Positions 46,335-57,400 of a stretch of DNA of 64,000 nucleotides are shown here, one piece after another. Source of the stretch: Nocardioides sp. 1609 (GTDB lineage Bacteria; Actinomycetota; Actinomycetes; Propionibacteriales; Nocardioidaceae). Within the stretch, counting starts at the first letter, position 1. Each line of letters opens with the position of its first letter. Under the pieces are notes generated by a model, which searched no databases, was not told the DNA's origin, and saw nothing but the letters and a program-made list of their open reading frames with translations. The translations under genes were made by a program, and so were the position numbers. Location of the stretch: positions 310,001 through 374,000 of the forward strand of contig NZ_SPUJ01000001.1 in NCBI RefSeq assembly GCF_004522105.1. Direction: 5' to 3'.

Positions 46335-47257
46335 CGGGCTCCTCCCGGCGTCCCGGCGAGGTCGTGACCGGTCGCGGTCAGCCGGAGGAAGACGTCCTCG
46401 AGGTCGGTGCCGCGCGGCGTGAGCTCGTGCAGCTCGACCCCGTCGCGGTGCGCCGCCGTGCCGACCACGTCGGCGGTCACGCCGTCGACCACGAGCCCGC
46501 GCTCGTGCGCCCGGACCGGCCAGCCCTGGCGCCGGGCCAGGTCGGCGACGGCGCCGGCGGTCGGCGAGACGACGTACGCCCCGGGCTCGGCCAGCGCGGC
46601 CAGGTCGGCCAGCGACGAGGCGTGCACGAGTCGGCCGCGGACGATGACGACGACGTCGTCGACGGTGTTCTGGACCTCGCCGAGGAGGTGGCTGGAGACC
46701 AGCACGGTGCGGCCCTCGGCGGCGAAGCCGCGCAGCAGGGTCCGCAGCCACCGGATGCCCTCGGGGTCGAGCCCGTTGGTCGGCTCGTCCAGCACGAGGC
46801 ACGGCGGGTCCCCGAGCAGCGCGGTCGCGAGCCCGAGGCGCTGCCGCATGCCCATCGAGTACTGGCCGACCCGGCGGCCGGCCGCCGCCGAGAGCCCCAC
46901 GGTGTCGAGGAGCTCGTGGCACCGGTCGAGGTCCGCCCCGACCTGCGGCGCGTAGACCTGCAGGTGCCCGAGGCCGGTGCGACCGGGGTGGAACCCGGTG
47001 GCCTCGAGGGCGGCGCCGACGACCCGCGCCGGCTGCGGGTGCGCGGCGTACGGGCGGTCGCCGACCCGGGTGCTGCCGGACGTCGGTGTCGCCAGCCCCA
47101 GCAGCATCCGCAGCGTCGTGGTCTTGCCGGCACCGTTCGGGCCGAGAAACCCGGTCACCGCGCCTGGGCGCACCTCGAACGTCAGGTCGTCGACGGCTCG
47201 AAGGGGCCCGAAGGTCTTCGTGAGCCCGTCGACCCCGAGCGAGGGTGCGGCGATCAC
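46331..47257 (-). CDS. ABC transporter ATP-binding protein
   Basis: ATPase of 308 residues with Walker A GFLGPNGAGKTTTLRMLL, ABC signature YSMGMRQRLGLATALL, Walker B LVLDEPTNGLDPEG and switch His in VLVSSHLLGEVQ. Residues about 220-300 form the C-terminal regulatory extension seen in NatA/BcrA drug or sodium exporters. The start codon is GTG at 47257. It is translationally coupled to the permease. A two-component exporter is supported. Cargo cannot be read from sequence. Confidence 0.9.
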   Translation of the reverse strand: MIAAPSLGVDGLTKTFGPLRAVDDLTFEVRPGAVTGFLGPNGAGKTTTLRMLLGLATPTSGSTRVGDRPYAAHPQPARVVGAALEATGFHPGRTGLGHLQVYAPQVGADLDRCHELLDTVGLSAAAGRRVGQYSMGMRQRLGLATALLGDPPCLVLDEPTNGLDPEGIRWLRTLLRGFAAEGRTVLVSSHLLGEVQNTVDDVVVIVRGRLVHASSLADLAALAEPGAYVVSPTAGAVADLARRQGWPVRAHERGLVVDGVTADVVGTAAHRDGVELHELTPRGTDLEDVFLRLTATGHDLAGTPGGAR

Positions 47258-47273
47258 CGGGGCGGCCTCGCCG

Positions 47274-47819
47274 TCACGCGGCGCTGATGATGTCCAGCAC
47301 GAAGTACAGCGTCGAGCCCCCGGGGATGCCCGGCTGGTCCTGGTCGCCGTAGCCGAGGTCCGGCGGGATGGAGAGCAGCACCCGGCTGCCCACCGGGACG
47401 CCCACCAGGGCCTGGTCCCAGCCCGGGATCAGCTGGCCGACGCCGATCTGCGCCGTGAACGGCTCCCCGCTGTAGCTCTCGTCGAAGGGCTCCTCGGTGC
47501 CGTAGCTCTGGCCCCAGTAGTCGGCCTGGATCGTCTGGCCGGCGGTGACCTCCGCGCCGTCGCCCTCCTCGACGATCCGCACCTCGAGCTCGTCGCCGGG
47601 CTCGGTGGTGTCGGCGAAGTCGAGACCGGTGACGTCACCCTCCTCGTTCGTCTCGATCGCGGGGGCCCAGTCGGTCGGGGTCTCGCCGGAGGTGTCGGAC
47701 GCCGTCTCGTCGCCGTCGTCCCCGCCGCAGGCGGCGAGGGACAGGGCGAGGGTCAGCGCGAGGGCCGGAGCGGCGACGACTCGGAGGGCGCGGCGGGACC
47801 GGGCAGCGGTGTGGGACAT
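47274..47819 (-). CDS. FKBP-type peptidyl-prolyl isomerase lipoprotein
   Basis: Extracytoplasmic prolyl isomerase of 181 residues. The lipoprotein signal has lipobox LAAC, then an acidic Ser/Thr linker and an FKBP domain (VTAGQTIQADYWGQSYG, PFDESY, IGVGQLIPGWDQALVGVPVGSRVLLSIPPDLGYG, GSTLYFVLDI). FKBP proteins of this type help fold secreted proteins. The ATG at 47819 is seven bases after TACCCT, consistent with a leaderless transcript that may continue into the ABC exporter 17 bases downstream. Confidence 0.9.
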   Translation of the reverse strand: MSHTAARSRRALRVVAAPALALTLALSLAACGGDDGDETASDTSGETPTDWAPAIETNEEGDVTGLDFADTTEPGDELEVRIVEEGDGAEVTAGQTIQADYWGQSYGTEEPFDESYSGEPFTAQIGVGQLIPGWDQALVGVPVGSRVLLSIPPDLGYGDQDQPGIPGGSTLYFVLDIISAA

Positions 47820-47850
47820 GGCGCCGAGGGTATTCGCCGCCCCGCGCGGG

Positions 47851-48876
47851 TCAGCCGGACGGGGGTGGCGGAAGCACCTTCTGGAGCTGGTGCCCGTCCT
47901 CGACGGCGACGTACCCGAGACGGTCGTTGACGGCGTTCATGGCGGCGTTGCTGCCGGCGTTCCCGGTCAGCACCGTGGCGCAGTCGGGCCACTGCGCGCG
48001 GACGAGCCGGTGCAGGCGCACCTTGAGGGCCAGGCCGAGGGCGTGCCCCCGGTGCTCGGGCACGACCAGGGTGCCGGAGATGCCGCAGCGGTGCGGGACG
48101 GCGTTCGCGCGGACGGCCTCGCTGTAGCCGACCAGGCTCCCGTCGGGGGCGCGCGCGGCCACGAGCAGGCGGTGCCGACCGACGGCGGCCTGGTGGGCCT
48201 CGGTCTCGCGGAGCCGGTCGGCGTCCCAGGACTCCGGCCGGAGGTCGACCTCGCCGAGCGGGACCTCGCCGAGGAAGCGCGTGTAGAGGGCACAGACCCG
48301 GTCGACCTGGTCGTCGGGCGTGGTGTCGCCCCACCAGAGGACGTCGTAACCGGCCGAGCGCTCGGCGACCTCGGCGTCGACGTCGTCCCACCGGTGCTCG
48401 GTGGCGGCCAGGTCGACGCTCTTCCGCTCCTCCAGGCCGGCCCGCCGGTAGCCGTGCGCGGCGGCAAAGACCAGCCCCGGGCTCTCCTGTCCCGGCGGCG
48501 CGATCGTCTCGGCCAGGAGGGTGCGGCGTCCCAGACCGAGGGCCAGGTGCTCGGCCTCGCGCAGGAGGGCCGTGCCGACTCCCAGGCGACGGCTGCCGGG
48601 CAGGCAGTAGACCTCCACGAACGCCAGGTGCGGGTTGTCGCGCCCGACCGTGCGCACCACGGCGGCACCGACCGGGTCGCCGTCGCGCCGGGCGAGCAGG
48701 TGGTGCTGCTCGCGATCGGGGTGCGGCGTCGTCCAGTGCCGCTGCGCGTCCGGCCAGGCCGGGAACGTGTCGAGGAGGACGTGCTCGCGCGACCACAGCG
48801 CGACGTACCACCAGGCGTGCAGGAACGGGGTGCTGGTCACCGGGAAGCCGAGGACCTGGATCCCGTCGCCGCTCAT
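47851..48876 (-). CDS. GNAT family protein with two acetyltransferase-like domains
   Basis: Protein of 341 residues. The N-terminal GNAT half contains FVEVYCLPGSRRLGVGTALLREAEHLA, and the C-terminal half contains GTLVVPEHRGHALGLALKVRLHRLV and TGNAGSNAAMNAVNDRLGYVAV. Both acetyl-CoA loops look intact, unlike many tandem GNATs in which one half is degenerate. MshD has a similar double arrangement, but the sequences do not look like mycothiol synthase. The ATG at 48876 is eight bases after TAGGGT. The longer frame would read a 12-bp DNA repeat (VGPAVGPAVGP) and was rejected. Confidence 0.82.
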   Translation of the reverse strand: MSGDGIQVLGFPVTSTPFLHAWWYVALWSREHVLLDTFPAWPDAQRHWTTPHPDREQHHLLARRDGDPVGAAVVRTVGRDNPHLAFVEVYCLPGSRRLGVGTALLREAEHLALGLGRRTLLAETIAPPGQESPGLVFAAAHGYRRAGLEERKSVDLAATEHRWDDVDAEVAERSAGYDVLWWGDTTPDDQVDRVCALYTRFLGEVPLGEVDLRPESWDADRLRETEAHQAAVGRHRLLVAARAPDGSLVGYSEAVRANAVPHRCGISGTLVVPEHRGHALGLALKVRLHRLVRAQWPDCATVLTGNAGSNAAMNAVNDRLGYVAVEDGHQLQKVLPPPPSG

Positions 48877-48895
48877 GGGCGCCCACCCTACGACC

Positions 48896-48943
48896 GGACC
48901 GACGGCCGGACCGACGGCCGGACCCACGGCTGGGCCCGCGACC
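48896..48943. repeat. Four 12-bp tandem repeats before a GNAT gene
   Basis: GGACCGACGGCC occurs twice exactly and twice degenerated, filling the gap between the glmM stop and the promoter of the two-domain GNAT gene. In one frame it mimics a Val-Gly-Pro-Ala peptide. Confidence 0.8.
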
Positions 48944-48946
48944 GGC

Positions 48947-50296
48947 CTAGGACAGGCTGAGCCGCTCCCGGACGACGTCGGCGAGGCGGTGCGCGACGCC
49001 GTCGGCGCGCTCCTGGGTGGCGGCCTCGACCATCACCCGCACCAGCGGCTCGGTGCCCGACGGGCGCAGCAGCACGCGACCCTCGTCGCCGAGCGCGGCC
49101 TCCTCGGCCGCCACCGCGGCGGCGAGGACCTCGTCGGTGCTGCACCGTGCCTTGTCGACGCCGGGCACGTTGACCAGCACCTGCGGGAACCGGGTGACGA
49201 CGGCGGCGAGGTCGCGCAGCGAGCGGCCGGTGGTGACCATCCGCTGCAGCACGTGCAGGGCGGTCAGGACGCCGTCGCCGGTGGTGGCGTGGTCGCGCAT
49301 GATGACGTGGCCGGACTGCTCGCCGCCGAGGTTGTAGCCGCCGGCGTTCATGTCCTCGAGCACGTAGCGGTCGCCGACCCCGGTCTGGCGCACGACGATC
49401 CCGGCGGCGGTCATCGCCCGGACGAAGCCGAGGTTGCTCATCACGGTCGCGACCACCGTGTCGTCGACCAGGCGGCCCCCGTCGCGCAGGGCCAGCGCCA
49501 GGATCGCGAGGATCTGGTCGCCGTCCACGACGGCGCCGGTGGCGTCGACGGCGAGGCACCGGTCGGCGTCCCCGTCGACGGCGAAGCCGGCGTGCGCGCC
49601 GTGGTCCACCACCGCACGCTGCAGCCGGTCGAGGTGGGTGGAGCCGTAGCCGTCGTTGATGTTGAGCCCGTCGGGCTCGGCGCCGATGGTGACGACGTCG
49701 ATGCCGGCGTCGGCGAAGGCGCGCGGCCCGACCTCGCTGGCCGCCCCGTGGGCGCAGTCGAGGACGACGCGCAGCGGGCCGATGGTCCCGTCGAGGGTGC
49801 GGGCCAGGTGGGCGGCGTACTCCTCCACCGTGGGCGCGTAGGGCCGCACCCGGCCGACGTCGCCGCCGGTGGGGCGGTCCCACTCCTGGCCGAGGTGCGC
49901 CTCGATCTCGCGCTCGAGGGCGTCGTCGAGCTTGACGCCGCCGCGGGCGAGGAACTTGATGCCGTTGTCGGGCATCGCGTTGTGGGAGGCGCTGATGACG
50001 ACGCCGACGTCGGCGCCGAGGGCGTCGGTGAAGTAGGCGACGCCGGGCGTCGGCAGCACCCGCAGGCGCAGGACGTCGACGCCGGCCGAGGCCAGCCCGG
50101 CCACGACGGCGTGCTCGAGGAACTGCCCGGAGATCCGGGTGTCACGACCGACGACCGCCAGGGGACGCTGCCCGGAGTAGCCGCCGCGGTCGACCAGGAC
50201 GCGCGCGGCGGCGACACCGAGGTCGAGGGCGAGCTCGGCGGTCAGCAAGCCGTTGGCCAGGCCGCGGACGCCGTCGGTTCCGAAGATGCGGGGCAT
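48947..50296 (-). CDS. glmM: Phosphoglucosamine mutase
   Basis: Converts glucosamine-6-phosphate to glucosamine-1-phosphate, 449 residues. N-terminal [11 protein letters not shown], phosphoserine loop [18 protein letters not shown], metal loop [13 protein letters not shown] and C-terminal [15 protein letters not shown] are all present. The ATG is MPRIFGTDG at 50296. Its place downstream of rplM-rpsI is conserved across bacteria. Two hairpins between rpsI and glmM suggest only partial read-through, so glmM may have its own promoter in 50297-50339. Confidence 0.95.
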   Translation of the reverse strand: MPRIFGTDGVRGLANGLLTAELALDLGVAAARVLVDRGGYSGQRPLAVVGRDTRISGQFLEHAVVAGLASAGVDVLRLRVLPTPGVAYFTDALGADVGVVISASHNAMPDNGIKFLARGGVKLDDALEREIEAHLGQEWDRPTGGDVGRVRPYAPTVEEYAAHLARTLDGTIGPLRVVLDCAHGAASEVGPRAFADAGIDVVTIGAEPDGLNINDGYGSTHLDRLQRAVVDHGAHAGFAVDGDADRCLAVDATGAVVDGDQILAILALALRDGGRLVDDTVVATVMSNLGFVRAMTAAGIVVRQTGVGDRYVLEDMNAGGYNLGGEQSGHVIMRDHATTGDGVLTALHVLQRMVTTGRSLRDLAAVVTRFPQVLVNVPGVDKARCSTDEVLAAAVAAEEAALGDEGRVLLRPSGTEPLVRVMVEAATQERADGVAHRLADVVRERLSLS

Positions 50297-50339
50297 GAGG
50301 ATCCTTCTCCCATCGCGGGCAACGGTCCAGAAGCACGCC

Positions 50340-50368
50340 GGTCGGCGGCCCGGGACGGGCCGCCGACC
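50340..50368 (-). terminator. Hairpin 2 after rpsI
   Basis: GGTCGGCGGCCCG and its exact complement form a 13-bp stem with a GGA loop, about 48 bases past the rpsI stop. Confidence 0.72.
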
Positions 50369-50380
50369 GATGTGGGTGCC

Positions 50381-50409
50381 GCCGCGGTGCTGGGGACAAG
50401 CACCGCGGC
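50381..50409 (-). terminator. Hairpin 1 after rpsI
   Basis: GCCGCGGTGCT pairs exactly with AGCACCGCGGC (11 bp, 7-base loop), starting six bases after the rpsI stop. With the second hairpin it forms a tandem terminator for the ribosomal-protein operon. Confidence 0.72.
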
Positions 50410-50415
50410 AGGCGA

Positions 50416-50925
50416 TCAGCGCTTGCTGAACTGGGGCGCCTTGCGGGCCTTCTTGAGACCGGCCTTCTTGCGCTCGATGACGCGCGAGTCGCGGGTCAGC
50501 AGCCCGGCCTTCTTGAGCGTGGCGCGGTTGGTCTCGAGGTCGATCTCGTTGAGGCAGCGCGCGATGCCGAGGCGCAGCGCACCGGCCTGGCCGGTGATGC
50601 CGCCGCCGTGGATGCGGGCGATGACGTCGAAGCGACCCTCGAGCTGCAGGGCGGCGAACGGCTCGTTCACGACCTGCTGGTGCAGCTTGTTGGGGAAGTA
50701 GGAGTCCATCGTGCGGCCGTTGATGCGGAAGTTGCCGGTGCCGGGGACGATGCGCACGCGGGCGACGGCCTCCTTGCGGCGGCCGGTCGCGGCGGCGGGG
50801 GCGATCGTCGCCGGGCGGGCCGGGGTGTCGGCGCCGGCGGCGCTCTCGGACGTGTAGGCCACGCCGGACTCGTCGGTCTCGAAGGTCTCCTCGACCTCGG
50901 TGACCTCGGTGGTGTTCTCAGACAT
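50416..50925 (-). CDS. rpsI: Ribosomal protein S9 (uS9)
   Basis: 30S protein of 169 residues. The conserved core is [25 protein letters not shown] through [19 protein letters not shown] to the basic C terminus RKAPQFSKR, whose last Arg contacts P-site tRNA. An acidic N-terminal extension of about 45 residues ([20 protein letters not shown]) precedes the core, a common actinobacterial feature. The ATG at 50925 is 38 bases after the rplM stop, in one operon. Confidence 0.97.
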   Translation of the reverse strand: MSENTTEVTEVEETFETDESGVAYTSESAAGADTPARPATIAPAAATGRRKEAVARVRIVPGTGNFRINGRTMDSYFPNKLHQQVVNEPFAALQLEGRFDVIARIHGGGITGQAGALRLGIARCLNEIDLETNRATLKKAGLLTRDSRVIERKKAGLKKARKAPQFSKR

Positions 50926-50963
50926 CTGTTCTCTACCTGCTCTGCTCGTCGTGGAAGGTCGTG

Positions 50964-51419
50964 TTACTGGGAGATCTGGACGATCTCGTGGGGCACGGCC
51001 TTCTGAGCGGCGTGCGGGTGGTCGGGGCCGGCGTACACCTTCAGCTTGGTGAGCTGCTGACGGCTGAGCTTGTTCTTGGGGAGCATGCCCCACACGGCCC
51101 GCTCGATGACCTTGCGGGCGTCCTTGGCGAGGACGTCGCCGATCGCGGTCTCGGTGAGGCCGCCCGGGAAGCCGGAGTGGCGGTAGACCTTCTTGGTGGT
51201 GGCCTTGTTGCCGGCCAGCGCGACCTTCTCGGCGTTCACGACGATGACGAAGTCGCCGCCGTCGACGTTCGGGGCGTAGGTCGGCTTGTGCTTGCCACGC
51301 AGCAGGGTGGCGCACACGACCGCGAGGCGGCCCAGGACGATGTCCTGGGCGTCGATGACGTGCCAGGTGCGCTCGATGTCACCGGGCTTGGGAGCGTACG
51401 TACGCATGTAGGTGCTCAT
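50964..51419 (-). CDS. rplM: Ribosomal protein L13 (uL13)
   Basis: 50S protein of 151 residues. [48 protein letters not shown] and [11 protein letters not shown] are the family hallmarks. The ATG at 51419 ([14 protein letters not shown]) has a weak GAACGAG ribosome site. An internal ATG at 51407 gives the more usual N terminus MRTYAPKPG. Positions 51420-51691 hold the presumed operon promoter. No separate gene or structured leader was recognised. Confidence 0.97.
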   Translation of the reverse strand: MSTYMRTYAPKPGDIERTWHVIDAQDIVLGRLAVVCATLLRGKHKPTYAPNVDGGDFVIVVNAEKVALAGNKATTKKVYRHSGFPGGLTETAIGDVLAKDARKVIERAVWGMLPKNKLSRQQLTKLKVYAGPDHPHAAQKAVPHEIVQISQ

Positions 51420-51679
51420 TCTCGTTCGTGGGATCCGGCAGGGGGTGCCCTGGCGGGGGTGCGCCCGAGGATCCGGGTGCGTGGGTCTTCTGACGAACTC
51501 TGTCCGGCTCCTCTTCGTCCGGATCTGCATCTCGACCGTGGGTACGGCGGTCGGGACGCGGCAGGAGACTCGACCCACCAAGATACGGTCACCGCGCGGA
51601 GTACGGCAATTCGGGACGTCGGCCCCGCCTCCGGCGTCCGTCAGGTGATGCCGGGTTCGCGGGCCCTCGCCCCGCCGAC

Positions 51680-51685
51680 TACGTT
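51680..51685 (+). promoter_or_regulatory. TACGTT -10 hexamer for citrate synthase
   Basis: TACGTT is followed by six bases and the GTG at 51692. GGGAGG touches the start codon and is too close to act as a ribosome site, which favours leaderless initiation. Confidence 0.5.
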
Positions 51686-51691
51686 GGGAGG

Positions 51692-52981
<1,290 letters not shown>

Positions 52982-53019
52982 CCTGACCGGGCCGACCCGC
53001 CTGAGCTCCACACCCCGCT

Positions 53020-53168
53020 GACCCGTCACCCATAGGTGACGGGTCAGTGCTGTCTCCGCCGACCCGTCACCCATAGGTGACGGGTCAGCGCTGTCTCCGC
53101 CGATCCGTCGCCGATAGGTAACGGGTCAGTGCTGTCTCCGCCGACCCGTCACCCATAGGTGACGGGTC
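53020..53168. repeat. Array B: four 26-bp palindromes at 41-bp period
   Basis: Units at 53020-53045, 53061-53086, 53102-53127 and 53143-53168 have the form GACCCGTCACC-CATA-GGTGACGGGTC. Three are perfect and the third is degenerate. Spacers of 15 bases read AGYGCTGTCTCCGCC. The array lies between the convergent citrate synthase and M1 peptidase genes and nearly reaches the peptidase stop. It mirrors array A at 20801-20955. Confidence 0.9.
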
Positions 53169-53172
53169 AGCG

Positions 53173-54474
53173 TCACGGGAGGTCGGGCAGCTCGGTGCGG
53201 TGCAGCCAGCTCTCGAAGAGGGCGTCGAGGTCGTGGCCGGTGCGTTCGGCGGCCTCGCGCTCGAAGTCGGCGGTGGTGACGTTGCCGCCGGCGTGGTCGG
53301 CGACCCAGCCGCGCAGCAGGTCGAAGAACGCGTCGTCGCCGACGGTGCGGCGCAGGGCGTGCAGGGCGAGGGCGCCGCGCTTGTAGACGCGGTCGTCGAA
53401 CATCAGCTCCGGGCCGGGGTCGGAGAGCAGCAGGTCCTCGTCGAGGCGCGAGAGCCGCTCGTGGTGGTGGGCGGCCCACTCGTCGGCGCTGTCGCCGCCG
53501 GAGGCCTCCGACCACAGCCACTCGCTGTAGCAGGCGAAACCCTCGTGCAGCCAGATGTCCTGCCAGCGGCGCAGCGTCACGGCGTTGCCGAACCACTGGT
53601 GCGCGAGCTCGTGGGCGACCAGCCGCACGGAGTCCCAGTCGCCGGTCATGAAGTTGCGGCCGAACGTCGACAGGCTCTGCGACTCCAGCGGGATCTCCAG
53701 GTCGTCGTCGGTGACGACGACGGCGTACGCCGGGAACGGGTAGGGCCCGAACAGCTCGGCGAAGGTGGCCAGCATCTCGGCGTTGCGGCCGAAGGCGGCC
53801 TCGAACCCCTCCCCCGCGTCCGCGGGCACCGCGGCCCTCAGCGGCGGGTCGGTGCCGAGCTCGCGGACGTCGTACCGGCCGATCTGCACGGTCGCGAGGT
53901 ACGTCGACATCGGCTCGACCTGCTCGTGGACCCACGTCGTGGTGCTCGCGCCACGCTGGCGCCCGGTCTGCGTGCCGTTGGAGACGACGGTGTAGCCGTG
54001 CGGTGCGGCGACGGCGATCCGGTAGGAGGCCTTGTCGTCGGGCCGGTCGTTGCAGGGGTACCAGGTCGGCGCGCCGTGCGGCTGGGCGGCGACGATGACG
54101 CCGTCGGTGAGCTCCTCCCACCCGGCTTCGCCGAGGTGCTTGGCGACCAGGGGCTGGGGGTTGCCGGCGTAGGCGATGCGGAGCGTGAAGGTCGTCCCGG
54201 CGGCGAGCGGCGTCCGCGGGGTGACGACGAGGCGGTGGCCGCGCTGGGTGAAGCGCGGCGCCGCGCCGTCGAGGGTGACCTTGGTGGCGGTGAGGTGGGC
54301 CAGGTCGAGCACGACCCGGTCCGCGTCGGCGCTCGCGCGCGCCCGGATCTCGGCCTGGCCGCGCAGGTGGTTGCGCACCAGGTCGTAGGAGAGGTCGAGG
54401 TCGTAGTGCTCGGCGCTCCAGCTCGGGTCGCCGTGGTCGGGGAGGTACGGGTCGGCGGTGGGCAGGTTCCTCAT
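53173..54474 (-). CDS. M1 family metallopeptidase coupled to the Pls-type synthetase
   Basis: Zinc aminopeptidase-like enzyme of 433 residues, lacking the long C-terminal helical domain of PepN. HELAHQWFGN at 288-297 and LHEGFACYSE, with the third ligand Glu311, form the HExxH-x18-E site. The usual GAMEN exopeptidase loop is replaced by IPLESQSLSTFG, as in other short M1 peptidases. It is cytoplasmic as judged by the absence of a signal. The ATG at 54474 overlaps the synthetase stop by four bases, so the two are made together. It may trim or degrade the synthetase product (inference). Confidence 0.88.
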   Translation of the reverse strand: MRNLPTADPYLPDHGDPSWSAEHYDLDLSYDLVRNHLRGQAEIRARASADADRVVLDLAHLTATKVTLDGAAPRFTQRGHRLVVTPRTPLAAGTTFTLRIAYAGNPQPLVAKHLGEAGWEELTDGVIVAAQPHGAPTWYPCNDRPDDKASYRIAVAAPHGYTVVSNGTQTGRQRGASTTTWVHEQVEPMSTYLATVQIGRYDVRELGTDPPLRAAVPADAGEGFEAAFGRNAEMLATFAELFGPYPFPAYAVVVTDDDLEIPLESQSLSTFGRNFMTGDWDSVRLVAHELAHQWFGNAVTLRRWQDIWLHEGFACYSEWLWSEASGGDSADEWAAHHHERLSRLDEDLLLSDPGPELMFDDRVYKRGALALHALRRTVGDDAFFDLLRGWVADHAGGNVTTADFEREAAERTGHDLDALFESWLHRTELPDLP

Positions 54475-57400
54475 CGCGGCTGGTGCCCGCCGTCCCACGG
54501 TCCGATCGGGTTCCCGATCCACGTGGTCCGGTCCGGCACCGACTCGCCCCTCATCACCAACGACACGGGGCCGACCGTAGCGTGCCGCCCGAGGGTCGCC
54601 GCGGGCAGGATGACGCTGTTGGGACCAAGGGTCGCACCGCGCTCCAGGGTGACCACGTCGGTGGAGAAGCGCCGGTCGTGGAACAGGTGGGTCTGCACCA
54701 CGCTGCCCTGGTTGACCGTCGCGCCGTCACCGAGCTCGACCAGGTCGGTCTCGGGCATCCAGTAGGTCTCGCACCAGACGCCGCGGCCGATCTTCGCGCC
54801 GAGCAGGCGGAACCACGCGTTGAGGATCGGGGTGCCGCTCACCGCGCGGGCGAACCACGGCGCGGCGACCACCTCGACGAAGGTGTCGGAGAGCTCGTTG
54901 CGCCACACGAAGCCGCTCCAGAGCGGGTGGCTGCCGGGCCGGAGGCGCCCGATCAGCACCCACTTCGCGGCGACCGCGACGAGCGCGGCGGCGAGCCCCG
55001 CCGCCACCAGGAGCGGGCCGGTGAGCAGCACGGCGGCGACGACGCCGGGACCGTCGAGCAGCGCGACGACGCCGGTCGTGACCAGGCCCGCGAGCCCGAA
55101 CCCGACCATCGCCGGCACCAGTCGGCACACCTCGACGAGCGCACGGTAGACCCGCAGCCGCGTCGGAGGGTCGAACGTGCGGTCGTCGGCGGTCGCGGGC
55201 GCCGTACGACGCAGCGGGGCCGGCGGGCTGCCGAGCCAGGACTCGCCCTTGGACGCCGTGCGGCGCTGCGGCGCTGCCGACAGCACCGCGACGAGGGACG
55301 CCTTCGGCACCCGACGCCCCGGCGCGGCCATGCCGGAGTTGCCGACGAAGGCGCGCTTGCCGATCTTGACCCGCTCGGCGCGCAGCCAGCCGCCGCCGAG
55401 CTCGTAGCCGCCGATCAGCGTGTCGTCGGCGAGGAACGACTCGTCGTTGACCTGGGTGAGCGAGGGGATCATCAGCACCGTGGACGCCTCGACGTCCTTG
55501 CCGATCCGGGCGCCGAGGGCGCGCAGCCAGTACGGCGTCAGCGTCGAGGAGTAGAGCGGGAAGAGCCAGGTGCGGGCCTCGTCGAGCACCCGCATCGTCG
55601 TCCAGACGGCCAGGGCCGGTCGGCTCCGCACCGGGTGGACGCCGGTCACGACGGCCTTCCCCGCCACACGGACGACGGCCAGCACGAGGAGCGCGAGCGC
55701 GACCAGGCCGACGACGGTCGAGAGCGGCAGCCAGGCCGCCAGGGCGAGCAGCCCGGCGGCGTCGTCGGGCCGGTCGGCGAGGAACAGCGGTGGCAGCGCC
55801 CCCACCAGCACGGCCACGACCGGGAGGGCGGCGAGGAGCAGCGCGACCGTGCCGTAGGCGGCCACCCACCACCGGCTGTTGCTGGGCCGCTCGGACCACG
55901 GACCGCGGGCGTCGTCGGAGATCCGCTCGGCGGGCGAGCCCGACCAGAACCCGCCGTCGGGCACGTGCCCGAAGACCGACGAGCCCGGCCCGACCTCGGC
56001 GTCCGCGCCGACGTGGGCGCCGGGGCAGAGCATCGAGCGTGCACCGACGCGCGCGCGGGCGCCCACCCGCACCGCGCCGAGGTGCAGGACGTCGCCGTCG
56101 ACCCAGTAGCCGGAGAGGTCGACCTCGGGCTCGATCGAGCACCCCCGGCCGAGGGTGAGCAGGCCGGTGATCGGCGGCACCGAGTGCAGGTCGACGTCGC
56201 GTCCGACCTGGGCGCCGAGCAGCCGGGCGTACCAGGTCATGAACGGCGCCGCGGCCAGGCCGACCGCGCCGAGCTCGTCGGCGACGTGCCCGGCGAGCCA
56301 GAGCCGCAGGTGCGCCTTGCCGCCGCGGGGGTGGTCGCCCGGCTCGACCGGGCGCAGCAGGATCCGCGCGGCGCCGGCGGCGAGCAGCATCCGGCCCGGC
56401 GGGGCGACGAAGGCCGCGCCGAGCACGACGAGCAGCCAGGCCGGGACGTCGGGCAGCCAGCCCAGCCCGTCGAGGGTGCCGAGCAGCAGGCAGGCGAGAC
56501 CGACCCAGAACAGCCAGCGCGGAACGGCCAGGCAGCGGACCAGCGCGGTCGCCACGACCTGGCCGGCCTGCGTCTTGAGCGGCGTCGGACGCACGCTGCG
56601 GTCGGAGGCGGGCCCCGCGGCGGCCATCCCCTCGAGGTGGGCGCCGAGGTCGCCGAGGGTGGGGTGCTCGTAGAGGTCGCCCACCACGACCTCGGGGAAG
56701 CGCGCCCGGAGCCGCGAGACGAGCTGGGCGGCGGACAGGCTACCGCCGCCGAGGTCGAAGAAGTCGGCCGTGCGCGTCTCGGCGCCGGAGCCGAGGATGT
56801 CGAGCCAGAGGTCCGCGACCCAGGCCTCGGTGGCGCTGAACCCGGACGCCGTCGGGTCGGTGGAGCGGGGCAGCGGCCACGGGAGGGCGTCGCGGTCGAC
56901 CTTGCCCGACGTCCGGGTGGGCAGGGTGTCGACGACGGCGAGACGCGGCACGAGGGCGGCCGGCATGTCGCGGCGCAGGAGCGCGAGGGCCGCGGTCTGG
57001 TCGAAGTCGTCGTCGACCGACACGTAGCCGACGAGCAGGCTGTTGCCGGCCGCCGACCTCCGCACGGCCGCGGCGGCGCCGTGGACGCCGGGCAGCGCGA
57101 GCAGCGCGCTGTCGATCTCGCCGAGCTCGATCCGGCGGCCGCCGAGCTTGACCTGGTCGTCGGCGCGGCCGCCGAACAGCAGTCCGGCGGGGTCGTGGAC
57201 CACGAGGTCGCCGCTGCGGTAGGCACGGTCCCAGCCGAGTGTCGGCATCGCGGCGTACTTCTCGGCGTCCTTGGCGGGGTCGAGGTAGCGGGCCAGCCCG
57301 ACGCCGCCGATGATCAGCTCGCCGGTCGCGCCCTCCGGCACGCGGTGGCCCTCCGCGTCGACGACGGCGAGGTCCCAGCCGTCGAGCGGCAGGCCGATCC

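Noticed and set aside
46477..47133. Frame of Arg/Ser/Thr-rich protein opposite or shifted to the ABC ATPase
   Set aside because: It is a shifted reading of the ATPase gene, with no motif of its own.
51420..51691. Possible structured ribosomal leader (L13-type) before rplM
   Set aside because: No clear conserved stem set could be drawn by eye, and a covariance search would be needed.
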